A DNA stretch of 64,000 nucleotides from Cepaea nemoralis (lineage: Eukaryota > Mollusca > Gastropoda > Stylommatophora > Helicidae), in NCBI GenBank assembly GCA_014155875.1, contig JACEFZ010021687.1, positions 245,003 to 309,002 of the forward strand, in the 5' to 3' direction. Shown here piece after piece: positions 1-12,650 of this stretch. Position numbers and translations under genes: made by a program. The notes beneath the pieces were generated by a model, which was not told where the DNA came from, did not search any database, and worked only from the letters and a program-made list of their open reading frames with translations. Position 1 is the stretch's first letter. Each line of letters begins with the position of its first letter.

Positions 1-715
1 TTCCAGTGCCCGATGGACGGCACTGGATAGTGTCATTCCGTGTGGTTGTACAGTGTCTCTGATGTCGTCAATCCATTTTCTTCTTGGACGTCCTCGTGGT
101 CTCGTCGCAGATGATCTTTGATGTAAGGCCAGTGATGGTAGTTGCTGATGTTGCATTCTAACGACATGGCCAAACCACTTGATCTTCTGTCTTTCAATAA
201 ATGTGGCACATGGTGTTGATCCCACAGTCTGTCTGATAGTAGCATTTCTTACTCGGTCTCGGATTGTTAAGTTGGCAGCTCTCCTCAGGCATCTCATTTC
301 GCAGGTGTTGATTTTGCGAAGGTGTAATTTGGATAAAGTCCAGGTTTGAGATTGATAGCATAGGGTTGGTGTGAATATGCTGTTTATTATCTGTCGTTTT
401 GCGGAAATGGGTATGTTTGGATGCTTCAGTAAGGGTGATAGTTGATATGTAAGTGCACTAGCTTTTTGACATCTGATTTCAATTTCTCTGTCCAATCTGC
501 CATCTTCTGTGATCATACTTCCAAGGTATTTCCTTACACTCTTCAATTAGGCTATTTATGTGGACTTGTAATTCTGCTTCTGATTTTGTCATTAGTGCTA
601 GATCGTCCGCAAATAAGAGTTCTTTAATGGTGTAATTTGCCGTTGGTTCTTCTTCTGTGTTCTGTTCGTCATGCGGTGTTGTTACGGTCTCTTTTTGGCC
701 TATTTCTTTACATAT
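1..715 (-). pseudogene. LINE A reverse transcriptase, C-terminal part (3' half of a LINE split by the LTR element)
   Basis: Read on the minus strand, this stretch encodes the later part of a non-LTR retrotransposon reverse transcriptase. The catalytic FADD box (LLFADDLALM) lies near 602-613, followed by helices typical of RT thumb regions. A C-terminal tail near 33-245 includes the 'H..W..I..H' type segment seen at the end of RTE/CR1-like polymerases. Reading frames are interrupted, so it is a dead copy. The palm motif that should precede FADD is missing here but is found on the same strand at 11610-12005, beyond the LTR element. The two are therefore halves of one LINE separated by an insertion. 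Seen: motifs and strand. Family knowledge: FADD is the RT motif C. Inference: one original LINE. The clade (RTE, CR1 or L2) is not resolved. Confidence 0.8.
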
Positions 716-720
716 GCTGT
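716..720. repeat. Left target-site duplication GCTGT of the LTR element
   Basis: GCTGT directly precedes the TGTGG start of the left long repeat and is found again at 11605-11609, directly after the CCACA end of the right repeat. A 5-bp duplication is normal for integrase-mediated insertion of LTR retrotransposons. Confidence 0.92.
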
Positions 721-3700
721 TGTGGTATAATAAAACGTCCTTACCCTTTCCTATTTATGGACTCCCTTAAAAATAAACAAACCCTTACAATTACTGTTTA
801 AGTAACTTACTTAATGTAGGAGAAAATAAAACAGCGATAGACTGACCGTGGCACAGCTAAATTTAGTTTGGCTTGTTTTCTCTCCCTTATCTGGCCAATC
901 CTGGCGAGGGGGAAAACAAAGACTGAAGCGGCCATTTCTAGTCAAGAGAACTGACAAGAAAGTCGACCTTTCCCTTCGGGGAGAAGGTAGTTTGTTTTAA
1001 AACCATGATTCTCTTCAAGCTATTGGTATGTTATCTACATCATTAAGATATATTTATGTATTACATAGACCAGTATGTTTAATTAAGAATTAGTTACAAT
1101 TCTCTTAAACCAGGCTGGATGATGTTTACTAAGGAAACACAGGTGGGCGCCACGCTGTAATTTTTCCTATGTCTTACAATTTCAAATCCATATGTTAATA
1201 TCTTGTATAGGCATTATGAACTTATATCTCACTAGTAGTGCTATAATCTATGAATATTATGTGTACTGTAAAGTATCAACTCTCATGTCTGAAACACATT
1301 CTAGAGATTTTCTCAATGTAGGAGCAGACCCCTGATTCAGGCTTCATAGTAAAGAACTAGTGTCTGTCAATTTCATATTCCTATGTTAAAACTTCTAGGC
1401 ACTGTGAACAATATCTCACTATTTATGCTTAGAAATCTGCAAATAATCTATGTACTATAGAAAGGTGTTTTATCCATGCGGGGACATACAAATGATTACG
1501 CATATTCCTGACTCGTACTTAGTCAGGGGATAAAATATTTTGCCACATTATAATCTGTAACTTGGAAATATAGTGCTAAATTTTAGTACCATTCTTTTGT
1601 TAACAGATTAGTAACCACTCCATATGAGGGTGAACATATAATCATTTCATAAAATAGTGTTAGGGACAGGCCATGTTTGAATATAAATTCATGAACAATG
1701 AAACACGTGATGTAAATGTATGTTCGGATAGGATTCACTCTGCATCACCTCACCGTAGTAGAAACAGAAGCGAAGATTGATGTGAATAAATTGCTTGCAA
1801 TATTCAGAAGACTGGACCATGCGGCATAAGTTATTCTTATAAATACCCTCCGAATAATAGCAGTCATTGGAAAAACATATCACAGCGATTACTATCCTCA
1901 TGTGCTGTACGCAGTGGGGGAAAACAATAGATGTTTTAGTTCATGAAGATAATTCAAAAACCTAGGCTCCCTGCATCATCATTATGATTATTATGTATGA
2001 TTATCATGTACTTAATATCAGAGAAATGTACATGTATGTTTTTTTCTGGTATGAGAATTTTCTTTGTTCTGATTGTTACTTTTTACTGTGGGAATATACA
2101 TTTTAATGTTGCACCTTGGGACATGAGGATGTTGATAGAAGAATTCATGTGTATGTCAGTACTTAAAAAGCCAATGTTGAATAGTCTTGACCTAATGATG
2201 ATTATAGTGCCGAAAGGAAGACGCGGCATTAGAAACCACAGGGATTCTGTATAGGCTATTCTCTTCAAGTAATGAGAGAGACAATATCAACATGTTGGAT
2301 GGACAGAATGACTTCACCCATCTAATAGTCCCAGTAACAACAGAACAAAATATAAGTGAGAAAATACCTTACTCAATATGAAGAGTCAAAATGGCTCTAC
2401 TCAGCAATGAGGGACAGTGGAACATGGACACCCACTCCTTTCCCCTTCTCCCTTGTTGTTTTGTATTTGTGTTGTAATTGTGTTGTAAACCTTTTACCAT
2501 AACACAGTAGGTTAATGCTAGTGTTGTATTCTTTGTCATCCCTTTTCTATAGAAGAGAAGCAGGTGGTGGTTGAATTTGGTGGGACTATATCACTAACAC
2601 TGGATCCTGGGTAAACAGCCATAAAGTGAATGTCCAAACCATAGTCTGGATCTAGCAATACCTCAATGTTTACTGCGGCGCTCAATAGCTCCATAGCGAG
2701 CAACAGAAAAGTTGAAGATAACTGATTGGGTGAGTGATTAAGTCCTATTTTAGGAGGAAGATCCAGGATGGACTTCAAGATCTAATAATCTACAAAGATG
2801 AAGATCAACAGAGTAACTGACCACAGTGTATCGTCTGCTTTACGTCTGAGAAGTATCACCTATAAGCCTTATCACTCAGCAAAATCAGTGAAACTGGGAC
2901 AATCCTACAAGTTACTAAAACTAGCAACAGTGAAAGCCCTTCAACTGTTGGTTGGATTACCAAGTTAATATCCACAATGGATAAGTCTTCGAAAGAATGT
3001 CTCACAGCTGCAACAGTCAAACATGGAATTCAGCTATTCAACACTAAGTTCTGGCTCAATCAAATGGGGAGAAGACACTGAACCACATAAGCCAATACAA
3101 CCAAGGTACAAACTTAATATCATCTGAAACATAACTACGAAACCAGATTACCTCAAGGTTCCAAACCCTGAACACCATCAGATAAAAGACCATATGAAAG
3201 CAGCAAAATGTCTCTACATCAGCAACAAGAGGAATCATCCAATTGTTTGCAAACCTGTTACTGTGCTGGATTCATTCATCTGTGCATATATGTAGGTATA
3301 GATCAATTGTGGCCCTAGTCACAGATACTACCATGAGATGCCTCTTAGTCATATAAAGTTCTACACTGGACTAGATAACAACGACTAACTCTTTGCTGGT
3401 CCAATGTCAACCTAAATGCCATGGGTTATAGACTCGCGACTTGGTGGGTGTAAAATCTTTGTTGAACTACTTGGGATTCTGATATTAAAAGCAGAGAAGC
3501 TGAATGGACGTCTACTTGGCACCATGTATGGTGAGATGGTAAAGTACCTTCTGCAGAGCTTAAGTGGAAATTCCGGAAAGTTAGACCAACCTGAGGCCCC
3601 AAATTTCAAAAAAAGACACCGAGCCTACTGCAACAGAGTACTCGAATATTCTAGCCCGCGGAGGGATTTGTGATTGTGTGTAATTTCTATTATAAAGTAT

Positions 3701-4525
3701 GATTTGCACCAGCCAATTACCAGTGACTAAATAGTAAGAACATAACTGAGTGCATTAATTCGGTACCCAGATAATGGGGAAAAGGATCTAATCGACAGCA
3801 AAGGTGGACCCATAACCGCACACCAGGAGATAGACTCGATTAATTAATTTAATGAGTACAAACTGCTGTTTATATGTTGGTTTTTGTTTTCTGAAGGTAA
3901 CAGGTCAGTAGTTTTTTTCCCAAATGGTATATAGATGGTATAGTATTTTGACACCAACTCATTATTTTTAACAATGAGAGAATGGTAAAGGTGTCAGAAA
4001 CATGTTATTTTGGGTTCTATTTAATATCTTTATTTGCCTTAATTATGAGGGAAAATGAAAGTAGACCCAATTTGTGGTTGTTATGTTGTTTGTAATAACC
4101 TGGTTTTTCTGGGGTCACTGGGTACTATGTTGTAATACTGCATATCATTCCCATGCCTGTCTGAAAATGCATAGTGTTTATTACACCTATATATATATAT
4201 ATGTAACTGCAGATCTTGAGTTAATACCTGAACTGTTTGTCCAAAAGTGTTGTGTACATCAAGTAAATGTGGTGTCCAACCAGTGGTTGTTTATATGTAG
4301 TGAGCAATCAATATCCTTCTAGCATCTATAGTTAATTTAAGGGTGATGAAGTGGGAAGGGAAACCTACACACAGATGCCATTGTTTCAAGGATGGAACTC
4401 GTTCCTCCTGGGATTTGTGGTAAATATCCCGGATCACCCTGCATTCTTACCAGTGACAGAGAATCAATAAAACCCCCTAGACATTTTAACGAACCATTCT
4501 CAGGAATTAAAATCCACACCCCACA
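721..4525 (+). repeat. 5' LTR (3805 bp)
   Basis: This direct repeat aligns end to end with 7798-11604. I counted about a dozen differences by eye: single substitutions, 1-base indels in homopolymers, and one TA dinucleotide in a (TA)n tract near 4190. Identity is therefore about 99.7 percent. Nothing in it is recognisably coding; the ORFs of 60-85 codons have no family resemblance I can see. Most LTRs are 0.2-1.5 kb, so this length is exceptional for an animal element. Promoter and poly(A) sites should lie within it, but I cannot place them with confidence. Confidence 0.9.
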
Positions 4526-7500
4526 TGTGTGGTCCCGCCCGGTACGGACTTCACCTAGTAGTGGAGTAGTCCGTGAATTTAAAACTCATGGTAAACATCA
4601 CAATTGGTGTATTATTGTGAGTATATGAATTCAGGGAAAACCTCTCGCAGGTAAACCAAGTCACTTCAGAATGTTATAGTGTTAGTAACAGACCTAATCA
4701 CTCATTAGTATGAGCTGAGTCAAGTGTTATATCAACCCATAATGGCTCAGATAAATATAGGTGTTTTTGGTACAAAACTGTTCACAGGTAATATCTTGAT
4801 TCTGGCAGATGCATCAGGTAGTTGGTTGTTAGGTATGAGATTTTTTTTTTTAAAACCTCATATTTTATATCTTATTGATGAGAAACTAAGTCCAGTAATG
4901 AACCTCCAGTAGTAAGGTCTCTGGGATGGTAAACTCACATAAGATAGGTAATTCAGTGAATGTTTAGAATTCATAGTCATTCCCATTTGATGTTTGAGGT
5001 ATGGTTATGCTACTCTGGTATTCTCTTTAAATGGTGTAAAAGTGGTGTAGTGATGAACACACTACTATATTATGTATCCATAAGGTTTATGTTTCTAATT
5101 ATGAATCATGTGTTAATTAACTATTTTGTCATTGATTATCATTGTATTTTCATGCTTGATCTGCTTGTATAATTCATGTAATATTGAAAAGTTACCAAGG
5201 CAGCAGAGAGTGATAGACAATTTTATAGATAATTAGGACAGATAAGTTAAAAATCCAATAAATTTTTTTTAAGGGAAAAATTTAATCAACAAATGATTCA
5301 GTAGTACACTAAATAATACCTGAGAGATGAATTAAACCAGGGGAAAATAGCAGTAACTAAAGTAAATGAACTAATGGTAAGGCCAAAACCACCACTTGCA
5401 AAAATGTAGACATAGTTAATGGAAGGGAAGGAATATTGTAAGAATTTTACAGTATTTAGGGGCACCCTAATTTAATCCTTTTTTTCATATGACATAACAT
5501 GTTCTACAACACCGGTAGTAAAGTAAAGTGAATAAATGATGGATACTTAGGAAGAAAAGCCATACCGACACTTATTCTACTCCACCGGTGATATGAGTAG
5601 TTATTAATAACTAACTCAGATGGCCCATATGTTAATGAGGGTCAAAACCAAAATATTCACCTGGTGATGTAAGTGAAACTGATCAACTCACTTACTGACC
5701 CAACAGAATATAAGGTATTTCTTTAAATTATCCACCCCGATTCCATTATTAATGGTAGCGGAAACAGACCGTATAGGTATGTAAAAGGTATAATTAAAGA
5801 ATTAACATAAGAAATTGGAATTTCAAATAAACTTCAGGAGATACCGGAAAAAATCTGTGCCAGTCTCTAGTCAGAGACTGAACATTTCAGATATTGGCTC
5901 CTTAACTTTGAAATTTACAGTTTAATTCTCATTAAGTGAAATGTTCACTGTGAGTAGTCCTCATCAAAAAGAGGAGTGAAACAGCTTTTAGTTAGCGATT
6001 AGCTTACGTAAAGTTATTTCAATAATTGCCTAACTAACATTAATATTCTCATAAGGGAAGAATTAAAAAGGGCAATAAAGGGTACAACAGAGGCGTGCGA
6101 CTCAATTGTATTTTCTTTAAAAACTAACCGAGTAACTAAATTCTAGATAATGCTCGAAGCCTACTAAAAGGTAGATTAATCAGAAATCAGTCGCAAGACG
6201 AAACAGATTTCTACATCTCAGTTCTGACTAGGATTATATGCCAGCATTAAATATGTGAAAGCAGATCCAGACTAACAGAGATTAGCTTAAATAACTGATA
6301 CGGATCAGTAAAAGCAACAATTAAATAAACAACTCTTGAAATAGATGCTGTTTATAGATAGGACGAATCCCTTAACGCAAAGACAGAGGAAACGCCTAAA
6401 ACTTATACAGTGAACCCATGCTAGAAAAATGGAATATAGCTGTGTAAAAACCAAGCAAATTGGAGCATATAGCTTAAGAATTGCTTGATATTTACTAGAG
6501 TAGGAATTTCAATCAGGAATCCAGCTAGTAAATTATATAACAGTTCAAAGATAGACCTTAGTCAATCTAAATAAATCCAGAGTTCCACGTATTAAACGGA
6601 TGAAAACAAAACTGGAGAGAAACATTAAGAGTACCTTACCTGTTATCCTGAGGACACAACTCAGGAGACGCCAGTATGAGAGGGATATACAGATGTAACA
6701 GTAATTTTACTAAGACTAGTAATCCACATCCATAACAGGAAAGTGAACCAGCAACTTGATTGTCTGGAAGACTATCACAGGAAACATAAAAGGGGCTTTT
6801 AACTTCTCACTGAACTGATTATATATGGTAGGAGACATTACGTCTGAACCTACATAACAATGTATGTTGCTAAGTTGAAAATAGTCTAAAAACCTGGAGG
6901 GAGGCAGACGACGATCAATGTACGCTAAGCGACGCAAAATTGCTCGTAATTCAACACCAAAGCAACAAATACAGAGTGAAACTCAAACACATCAGTTAGA
7001 ATTACTAATAAGGATTCTAGCGTAAAATAGATCTCGATTAGAAGGAATAGCAGAGAAAGTAAGCTAAGAATTACTTCATTTCTGATAGATTCATGTTCCC
7101 CGGAAAATTCGGTTCAGAACGGAAATCTAGAAAAGTTGGACCTTGTTTACATGTTAGACGAGATTCTCCGGGAAAACCCACAAGAGAAAGGGACAAAACT
7201 CTAATCAGTAGTTATCAAAACTGATCGGAAAATCCCATAACTCGACTAAATACCCAAACACATGATGTGTTGGATGAAAATGTATACAACAGGAACCATA
7301 TTTAGCTTCCTTTAAATATCAGATCTATAGTTAAAACAAACGTCTAACTTACAGGGAGACGGGCGAGTTTAATATGCTATCAGTAGACGCAGAATTAACC
7401 GTCGGTTTTAACATAATCTCAAGATTGATAATCTAATGAGAGAGAAATCAAGCTTAATGATGACATTTCAATTGCTTCAAAAAGTCGGTTTGATGCAGAC

Positions 7501-7797
7501 AAACTAGTACTTGAAAGTAACAAATTATCAGATAACCACTCATATTTCAAACAATAGCTGACAACAGTGGAGAGGGTGCTACACTCTTTCACTAAAAGAG
7601 AAATAATCCTTTAAGGTTATGCCAGTTGTCGTGACTAAAAGAAAATGGACGTGGCTCTGATTATATAACATAGGGAAGTAATGCAAGAAATTAATAAGGA
7701 ATGGATACTAGGTGAGTCAATGTAAAGACGGAAATTGTAGAGTACTACTCGACCATTTAATTTCTGAAAGAAATAAATGTCTTAAATTGGGGAGGCG
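4526..7797 (+). other. Non-coding internal domain of the LARD-like element
   Basis: This 3.3 kb is between the two LTRs and is not repeated elsewhere in the window. It is A-rich and stop-rich in all frames; the longest ORFs are about 60-75 codons. No Asp protease, RT (YxDD) or integrase motif was seen. Just inside the left LTR is a possible primer-binding segment (TGGTCCCGCCCGGTACGG, 4530-4547) beginning with the expected TGG. I cannot match it to a known tRNA. It is followed by a hairpin with arms ACGGACT and AGTCCGT (4544-4550, 4568-4574), which could be a packaging or dimerisation signal (inference). The 3' end carries a short purine-rich tract. Confidence 0.75.
7784..7797 (+). promoter_or_regulatory. 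Candidate polypurine tract before the 3' LTR
   Basis: The sequence AAATTGGGGAGGCG immediately precedes the TGTGG start of the right LTR. A purine run here is where plus-strand priming occurs in LTR retroelements. It is short and interrupted by a C next to the LTR, so the call rests mainly on position. Confidence 0.5.
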
Positions 7798-10700
7798 TGT
7801 GGTATAATAAAACGTCCTTACCCTTTCCTATTTATGGACTCCCTTAAAAATAAACAAACCCTTACAATTACTGTTTAAGTAACTTACTTAATGTAGGAGA
7901 AAATAAAACAGCGATAGACTGACCGTGGCACAGCTAAATTTAGTTTGGCTTGTTTTCTCTCCCTTATCTGGCCAATCCTGGCGAGGGGGAAAACAAAGAC
8001 TGAAGCGGTCATTTCTAGTCAAGAGAACTGACAAGAAAGTCGACCTTTCCCTTCGGGGAGAAGGTAGTTTGTTTTAAAACCATGATTCTCTTCAAGCTAT
8101 TGGTATGTTATCTACATCATTAAGATATATTTATGTATTACATAGACCAGTATGTTTAATTAAGAATTAGTTACAATTCTCTTAAACCAGGCTGGATGAT
8201 GTTTACTAAGGAAACACAGGTGGGCGCCACGCTGTAATTTTTCCTATGTCTTACAATTTCAAATCCATATGTTAATATCTTGTATAGGCATTATGAACTT
8301 ATATCTCACTAGTAGTGCTATAATCTATGAATATTATGTGTACTGTAAAGTATCAACTCTCATGTCTGAAACACATTCTAGAGATTTTCTCAATGTAGGA
8401 GCAGACCCCTGATTCAGGCTTCATAGTAAAGAACTAGTGTCTGTCAATTTCATATTCCTATGTTAAAACTTCTAGGCACTGTGAACAATATCTCACTATT
8501 TATGCTTAGAAATCTGCAAATAATCTATGTACTATAGAAAGGTGTTTTATCCATGCGGGGACATACAAATGATTACGCATATTCCTGACTCGTACTTAGT
8601 CAGGGGATAAAATATTTTGCCACATTATAATCTGTAACTTGGAAATATAGTGCTAAATTTTAGTACCATTCTTTTGTTAACAGATTAGTAACCACTCCAT
8701 ATGAGGGTGAACATATAATCATTTCATAAAATAGTGTTAGGGACAGGCCATGTTTGAATATAAATTCATGAACAATGAAACGCGTGATGTAAATGCATGT
8801 TCGGATAGGATTCACTCTGCATCACCTCACCGTAGTAGAAACAGAAGCGAAGATTGATGTGAATAAATTGCTTGCAATATTCAGAAGACTGGACCATGCG
8901 GCATAAGTTATTCTTATAAATACCCTCCGAATAATAGCAGTCATTGGAAAAACATATCACAGCGATTACTATCCTCATGTGCTGTACGCAGTGGGGGAAA
9001 ACAATAGATGTTTTAGTTCATGAAGATAATTCAAAAACCTAGGCTCCCTGCATCATCATTATGATTATTATGTATGATTATCATGTACTTAATATCAGAG
9101 AAATGTACATGTATGTTTTTTTTCTGGTATGAGAATTTTCTTTGTTCTGATTGTTACTTTTTACTGTGGGAATATACATTTTAATGTTGCACCTTGGGAC
9201 ATGAGGATGTTGATAGAAGAATTCATGTGTATGTCAGTACTTAAAAAGCCAATGTTGAATAGTCTTGACCTAATGATGATTATAGTGCCGAAAGGAAGAC
9301 GCGGCATTAGAAACCACAGGGATTCTGTATAGGCTATTCTCTTCAAGTAATGAGAGAGACAATATCAACATGTTGGATGGACAGAATGACTTCACCCATC
9401 TAATAGTCCCAGTAACAACAGAACAAAATATAAGTGAGAAAATACCTTACTCACTATGAAGAGTCAAAATGGCTCTACTCAGCAATGAGGGACAGTGGAA
9501 CATGGACACCCACTCCTTTCCCCTTCTCCCCTTGTTGTTTTGTATTTGTGTTTGTAATTGTGTTGTAAACCTTTTACCATAACACAGGAGGTTAATGCTA
9601 GTGTTGTATTCTTTGTCATCCCTTTTCTATAGAAGAGAAGCAGGTGGTGGTTGAATTTGGTGGGACTATATCACTAACACTGGATCCTGGGTAAACAGCC
9701 ATAAAGTGAATGTCCAAACCATAGTCTGGATCTAGCAATACCTCAATGTTTACTGCGGCGCTCAATAGCTCCATAGCGAGCAACAGAAAAGTTGAAGATA
9801 ACTGATTAGGTGAGTGATTAAGTCCTATTTTAGGAAGAAGATCCAGGATGGACTTCAAGATCTAATAATCTACAAAGATGAAGATCAACAGAGTAACTGA
9901 CCACAGTGTATCGTCTGCTTTACGTCTGAGAAGTATCACCTATAAGCCTTATCACTCAGCAAAATCAGTGAAACTGGGACAATCCTACAAGTTACTAAAA
10001 CTAGCAACAGTGAAAGCCCTTCAACTGTTGGTTGGATTACCAAGTTAATATCCACAATGGATAAGTCTTCGAAAGAATGTCTCACAGCTGCAACAGTCAA
10101 ACATGGAATTCAGCTATTCAACACTAAGTTCTGGCTCAATCAAATGGGGAGAAGACACTGAACCACATAAGCCAATACAACCAAGGTACAAACTTAATAT
10201 CATCTGAAACATAACTACGAAACCAGATTACCTCAAGGTTCCAAACCCTGAACACCATCAGATAAAAGACCATATGAAAGCAGCAAAATGTCTCTACATC
10301 AGCAACAAGAGGAATCATCCAATTGTTTGCAAACCTGTTACTGTGCTGGATTCATTCATCTGTGCATATATGTAGGTATAGATCAATTGTGGCCCTAGTC
10401 ACAGATACTACCATGAGATGCCTCTTAGTCATATAAAGTTCTACACTGGACTAGATAACAACGACTAACTCTTTGCTGGTCCAATGTCAACCTAAATGCC
10501 ATGGGTTATAGACTCGCGACTTGGTGGGTGTAAAATCTTTGTTGAACTACTTGGGATTCTGATATTAAAAGCAGAGAAGCTGAATGGACGTCTACTTGGC
10601 ACCATGTATGGTGAGATGGTAAAGTACCTTCTGCAGAGCTTAAGTGGAAATTCCGGAAAGTTAGACCAACCTGAGGCCCCAAATTTCAAAAAAAGACACC

Positions 10701-11604
10701 GAGCCTACTGCAACAGAGTACTCGAATATTCTAGCCCGCGGAGGGATTTGTGATTGTGTGTAATTTCTATTATAAAGTATGATTTGCACCAGCCAATTAC
10801 CAGTGACTAAATAGTAAGAACATAACTGAGTGCATTAATTCGGTACCCAGATAATGGGGAAAAGGATCTAATCGACAGCAAAGGTGGACCCATAACCGCA
10901 CACCAGGAGATAGACTCGATTAATTAATTTAATTAGTACAAACTGCTGTTTATATGTTGGTTTTTGTTTTCTGAAGGTAACAGGTCAGTAGTTTTTTTCC
11001 CAAATGGTATATAGATGGTATAGTATTTTGACACCAACTCATTATTTTTAACAATGAGAGAATGGTAAAAGGTGTCAGAAACATGTTATTTTGGGTTCTA
11101 TTTAATATCTTTATTTGCCTTAATTATGAGGGAAAATGAAAGTAGACCCAATTTGTGGTTGTTATGTTGTTTGTAATAACCTGGTTTTTCTGGGGTCACT
11201 GGGTACTATGTTGTAATACTGCATATCATTCCCATGCCTGTCTGAAAATGCATAGTGTTTATTACACCTATATATATATATGTAACTGCAGATCTTGAGT
11301 TAATACCTGAACTGTTTGTCCAAAAGTGTTGTGTACATCAAGTAAATGTGGTGTCCAACCAGTGGTTGTTTATATGTAGTGAGCAATCAATATCCTTCTA
11401 GCATCTATAGTTAATTTAAGGGTGATGAAGTGGGAAGGGAAACCTACACACAGATGCCATTGTTTCAAGGATGGAACTCGTTCCTCCTGGGATTTGTGGT
11501 AAATATCCCGGATCACCCTGCATTCTTACCAGTGACAGAGAATCAATAAAACCCCCTAGACATTTTAACGAACCATTCTCAGGAATTAAAATCCACACCC
11601 CACA
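7798..11604 (+). repeat. 3' LTR (3807 bp)
   Basis: Second copy of the giant direct repeat, starting TGTGG and ending CCACA. The small differences from the 5' LTR are scattered over its whole length, for example near 8008, 8783, 8797, 9118, 9455, 9530 and 9810. That is what independent mutation after insertion would give. The right edge is followed at once by GCTGT and the interrupted LINE A. Confidence 0.9.
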
Positions 11605-11609
11605 GCTGT
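11605..11609. repeat. Right target-site duplication GCTGT of the LTR element
   Basis: Matches 716-720 exactly and abuts the CCACA end of the 3' LTR. Confidence 0.92.
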
Positions 11610-12005
11610 CTATATTGGTTATGATCAAAAATAGAGGGGGGGGGGATAGTACACAAGCTTGACGTACTTAGGATCTTATGGTGACGGGTTCTGAATGTCC
11701 TCGATTTGTTCTCACTATGCATTCACTGTTATTGTATAAGCTTCTACATAGGTTTGTTAGATGCATACTCACTCCATGTCGTTTAAGGATTTCCCATAGC
11801 TTGTTTCTATCTACTCTATAAACTCTCTTTTCTTGGTCGACAAAGGCTAAGTACAGTGTTTCATTAAATTCGATTGATTGTTCTATAAGTTGTCTAAGAG
11901 CAAAAATGGCAGCTGTGTATCCTTTGTTTTTCCTTAATCCAATTTGTGTTTCTCTTAGTTGGGGTTCTGTTGTAGGTGGTAATCTTGTCTCGAGAATTTA
12001 GCAAA
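11610..12005 (-). pseudogene. LINE A reverse transcriptase, palm part (5' half of the split LINE)
   Basis: On the minus strand, from 12005 downwards, the translation reads like the RT finger and palm. A segment resembling PQLRETQIGLRKNKGY (near 11900-11990) is followed by FALRQLIEQSIEF. Then comes the motif A region AFVDQEKRVYRVDRNKLW (near 11800-11850), in which VD holds the first catalytic aspartate. Motif B, of the VK..CVLSP type, appears near 11640-11670 but is distorted by a run of G (11634-11643). The reading then stops at the LTR element; the following FADD box is at 602-613. Upstream of 12005 the similarity ends, so the LINE is 5'-truncated or diverged. Confidence 0.8.
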
Positions 12006-12648
12006 ATATTTTACCACAGAAACAATAGATTGTAAAATGTTCCCGAATGACGGGTGTAGCGGTTGCTTCAGGCACTACGCTATCAGCGCACCAATACTAC
12101 AGAAAAAAATCAACATAAAATAGAACAACAATGAATCCTTATGGCTGAAATACTCAATATAGGATCATATTTTTAAAAAAAAAAGATGTTATGGGTGAAA
12201 CAACCAAACCGAGAAGTAAAATGGGTAAGCTACTATAACAGTACTATAGGAGAACAAGGCTGCTGTATACAATTGATGGCACGTGTAGATAGATAACAAA
12301 GTCTAACTTGCCGATGTATTCAAGTTTATTTGACATCAGTTTATAAAAATACCGTCCAGATGAAAATGTCTTGTTCTTATAGACGACTAATATGGAAGAC
12401 TGTTTACGTCAATGCGTGAGCAACCCTAGTTACCTAAAACTAATCGTGCTCACGCGTTCACAAATCCATTTCCCCCTTTTTTCGCAGCATCTATTAACTC
12501 ACCAAATCCCCAACAGAGATGGTGCTCTGTTATACTACACTAGAGCATAATCACAGGTGACAAAATGGACGTCGAGCGAAATGCATTCATCAGCACACAA
12601 ACCACAAGCATACACTGATACAACTACATGAAACAAGCTACATGAACA
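12006..12648. other. No recognisable gene; A/T-rich filler
   Basis: I see no ORF of note, no SINE head and no tandem repeat in this stretch, apart from short homopolymers such as the A-run near 12174-12184. Confidence 0.5.
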
Positions 12649-12650
12649 TA

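Larger units (their letters stand above)
721..11604. mobile_element. LARD-like non-autonomous LTR retrotransposon with giant LTRs
   Basis: The element is 10,884 bp: left LTR 721-4525, interior 4526-7797, right LTR 7798-11604, flanked by a 5-bp duplication GCTGT. Both LTRs begin TGTGG and end CCACA, a perfect 5-bp terminal inverted repeat of the canonical TG...CA kind. No gag, protease, RT, RNase H or integrase reading frame is present; the longest ORFs are under 90 codons. This architecture (LTRs of several kb, a non-coding interior of about 3.3 kb) matches the LARD class described in grasses. Replication would need proteins from an autonomous partner elsewhere. Orientation is tentative: a purine-rich GGGGAGG lies just before 7798, which suggests plus-strand orientation. 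A segmental duplication is unlikely given the target duplication and terminal motifs. Confidence 0.88.

Noticed and set aside
3416..3673. 85-codon ORF in both LTRs as a small protein
   Set aside because: It is duplicated only because the LTR is. There is an overlapping antisense ORF and no motif, so there is no support beyond chance.
721..11604. Simple segmental duplication or assembly error as the explanation of the 3.8 kb repeats
   Set aside because: The repeats end with TGTGG/CCACA, differ at scattered sites, and the whole is flanked by GCTGT inside an interrupted LINE. A misassembly would not produce these features, although long-read confirmation would still be useful.
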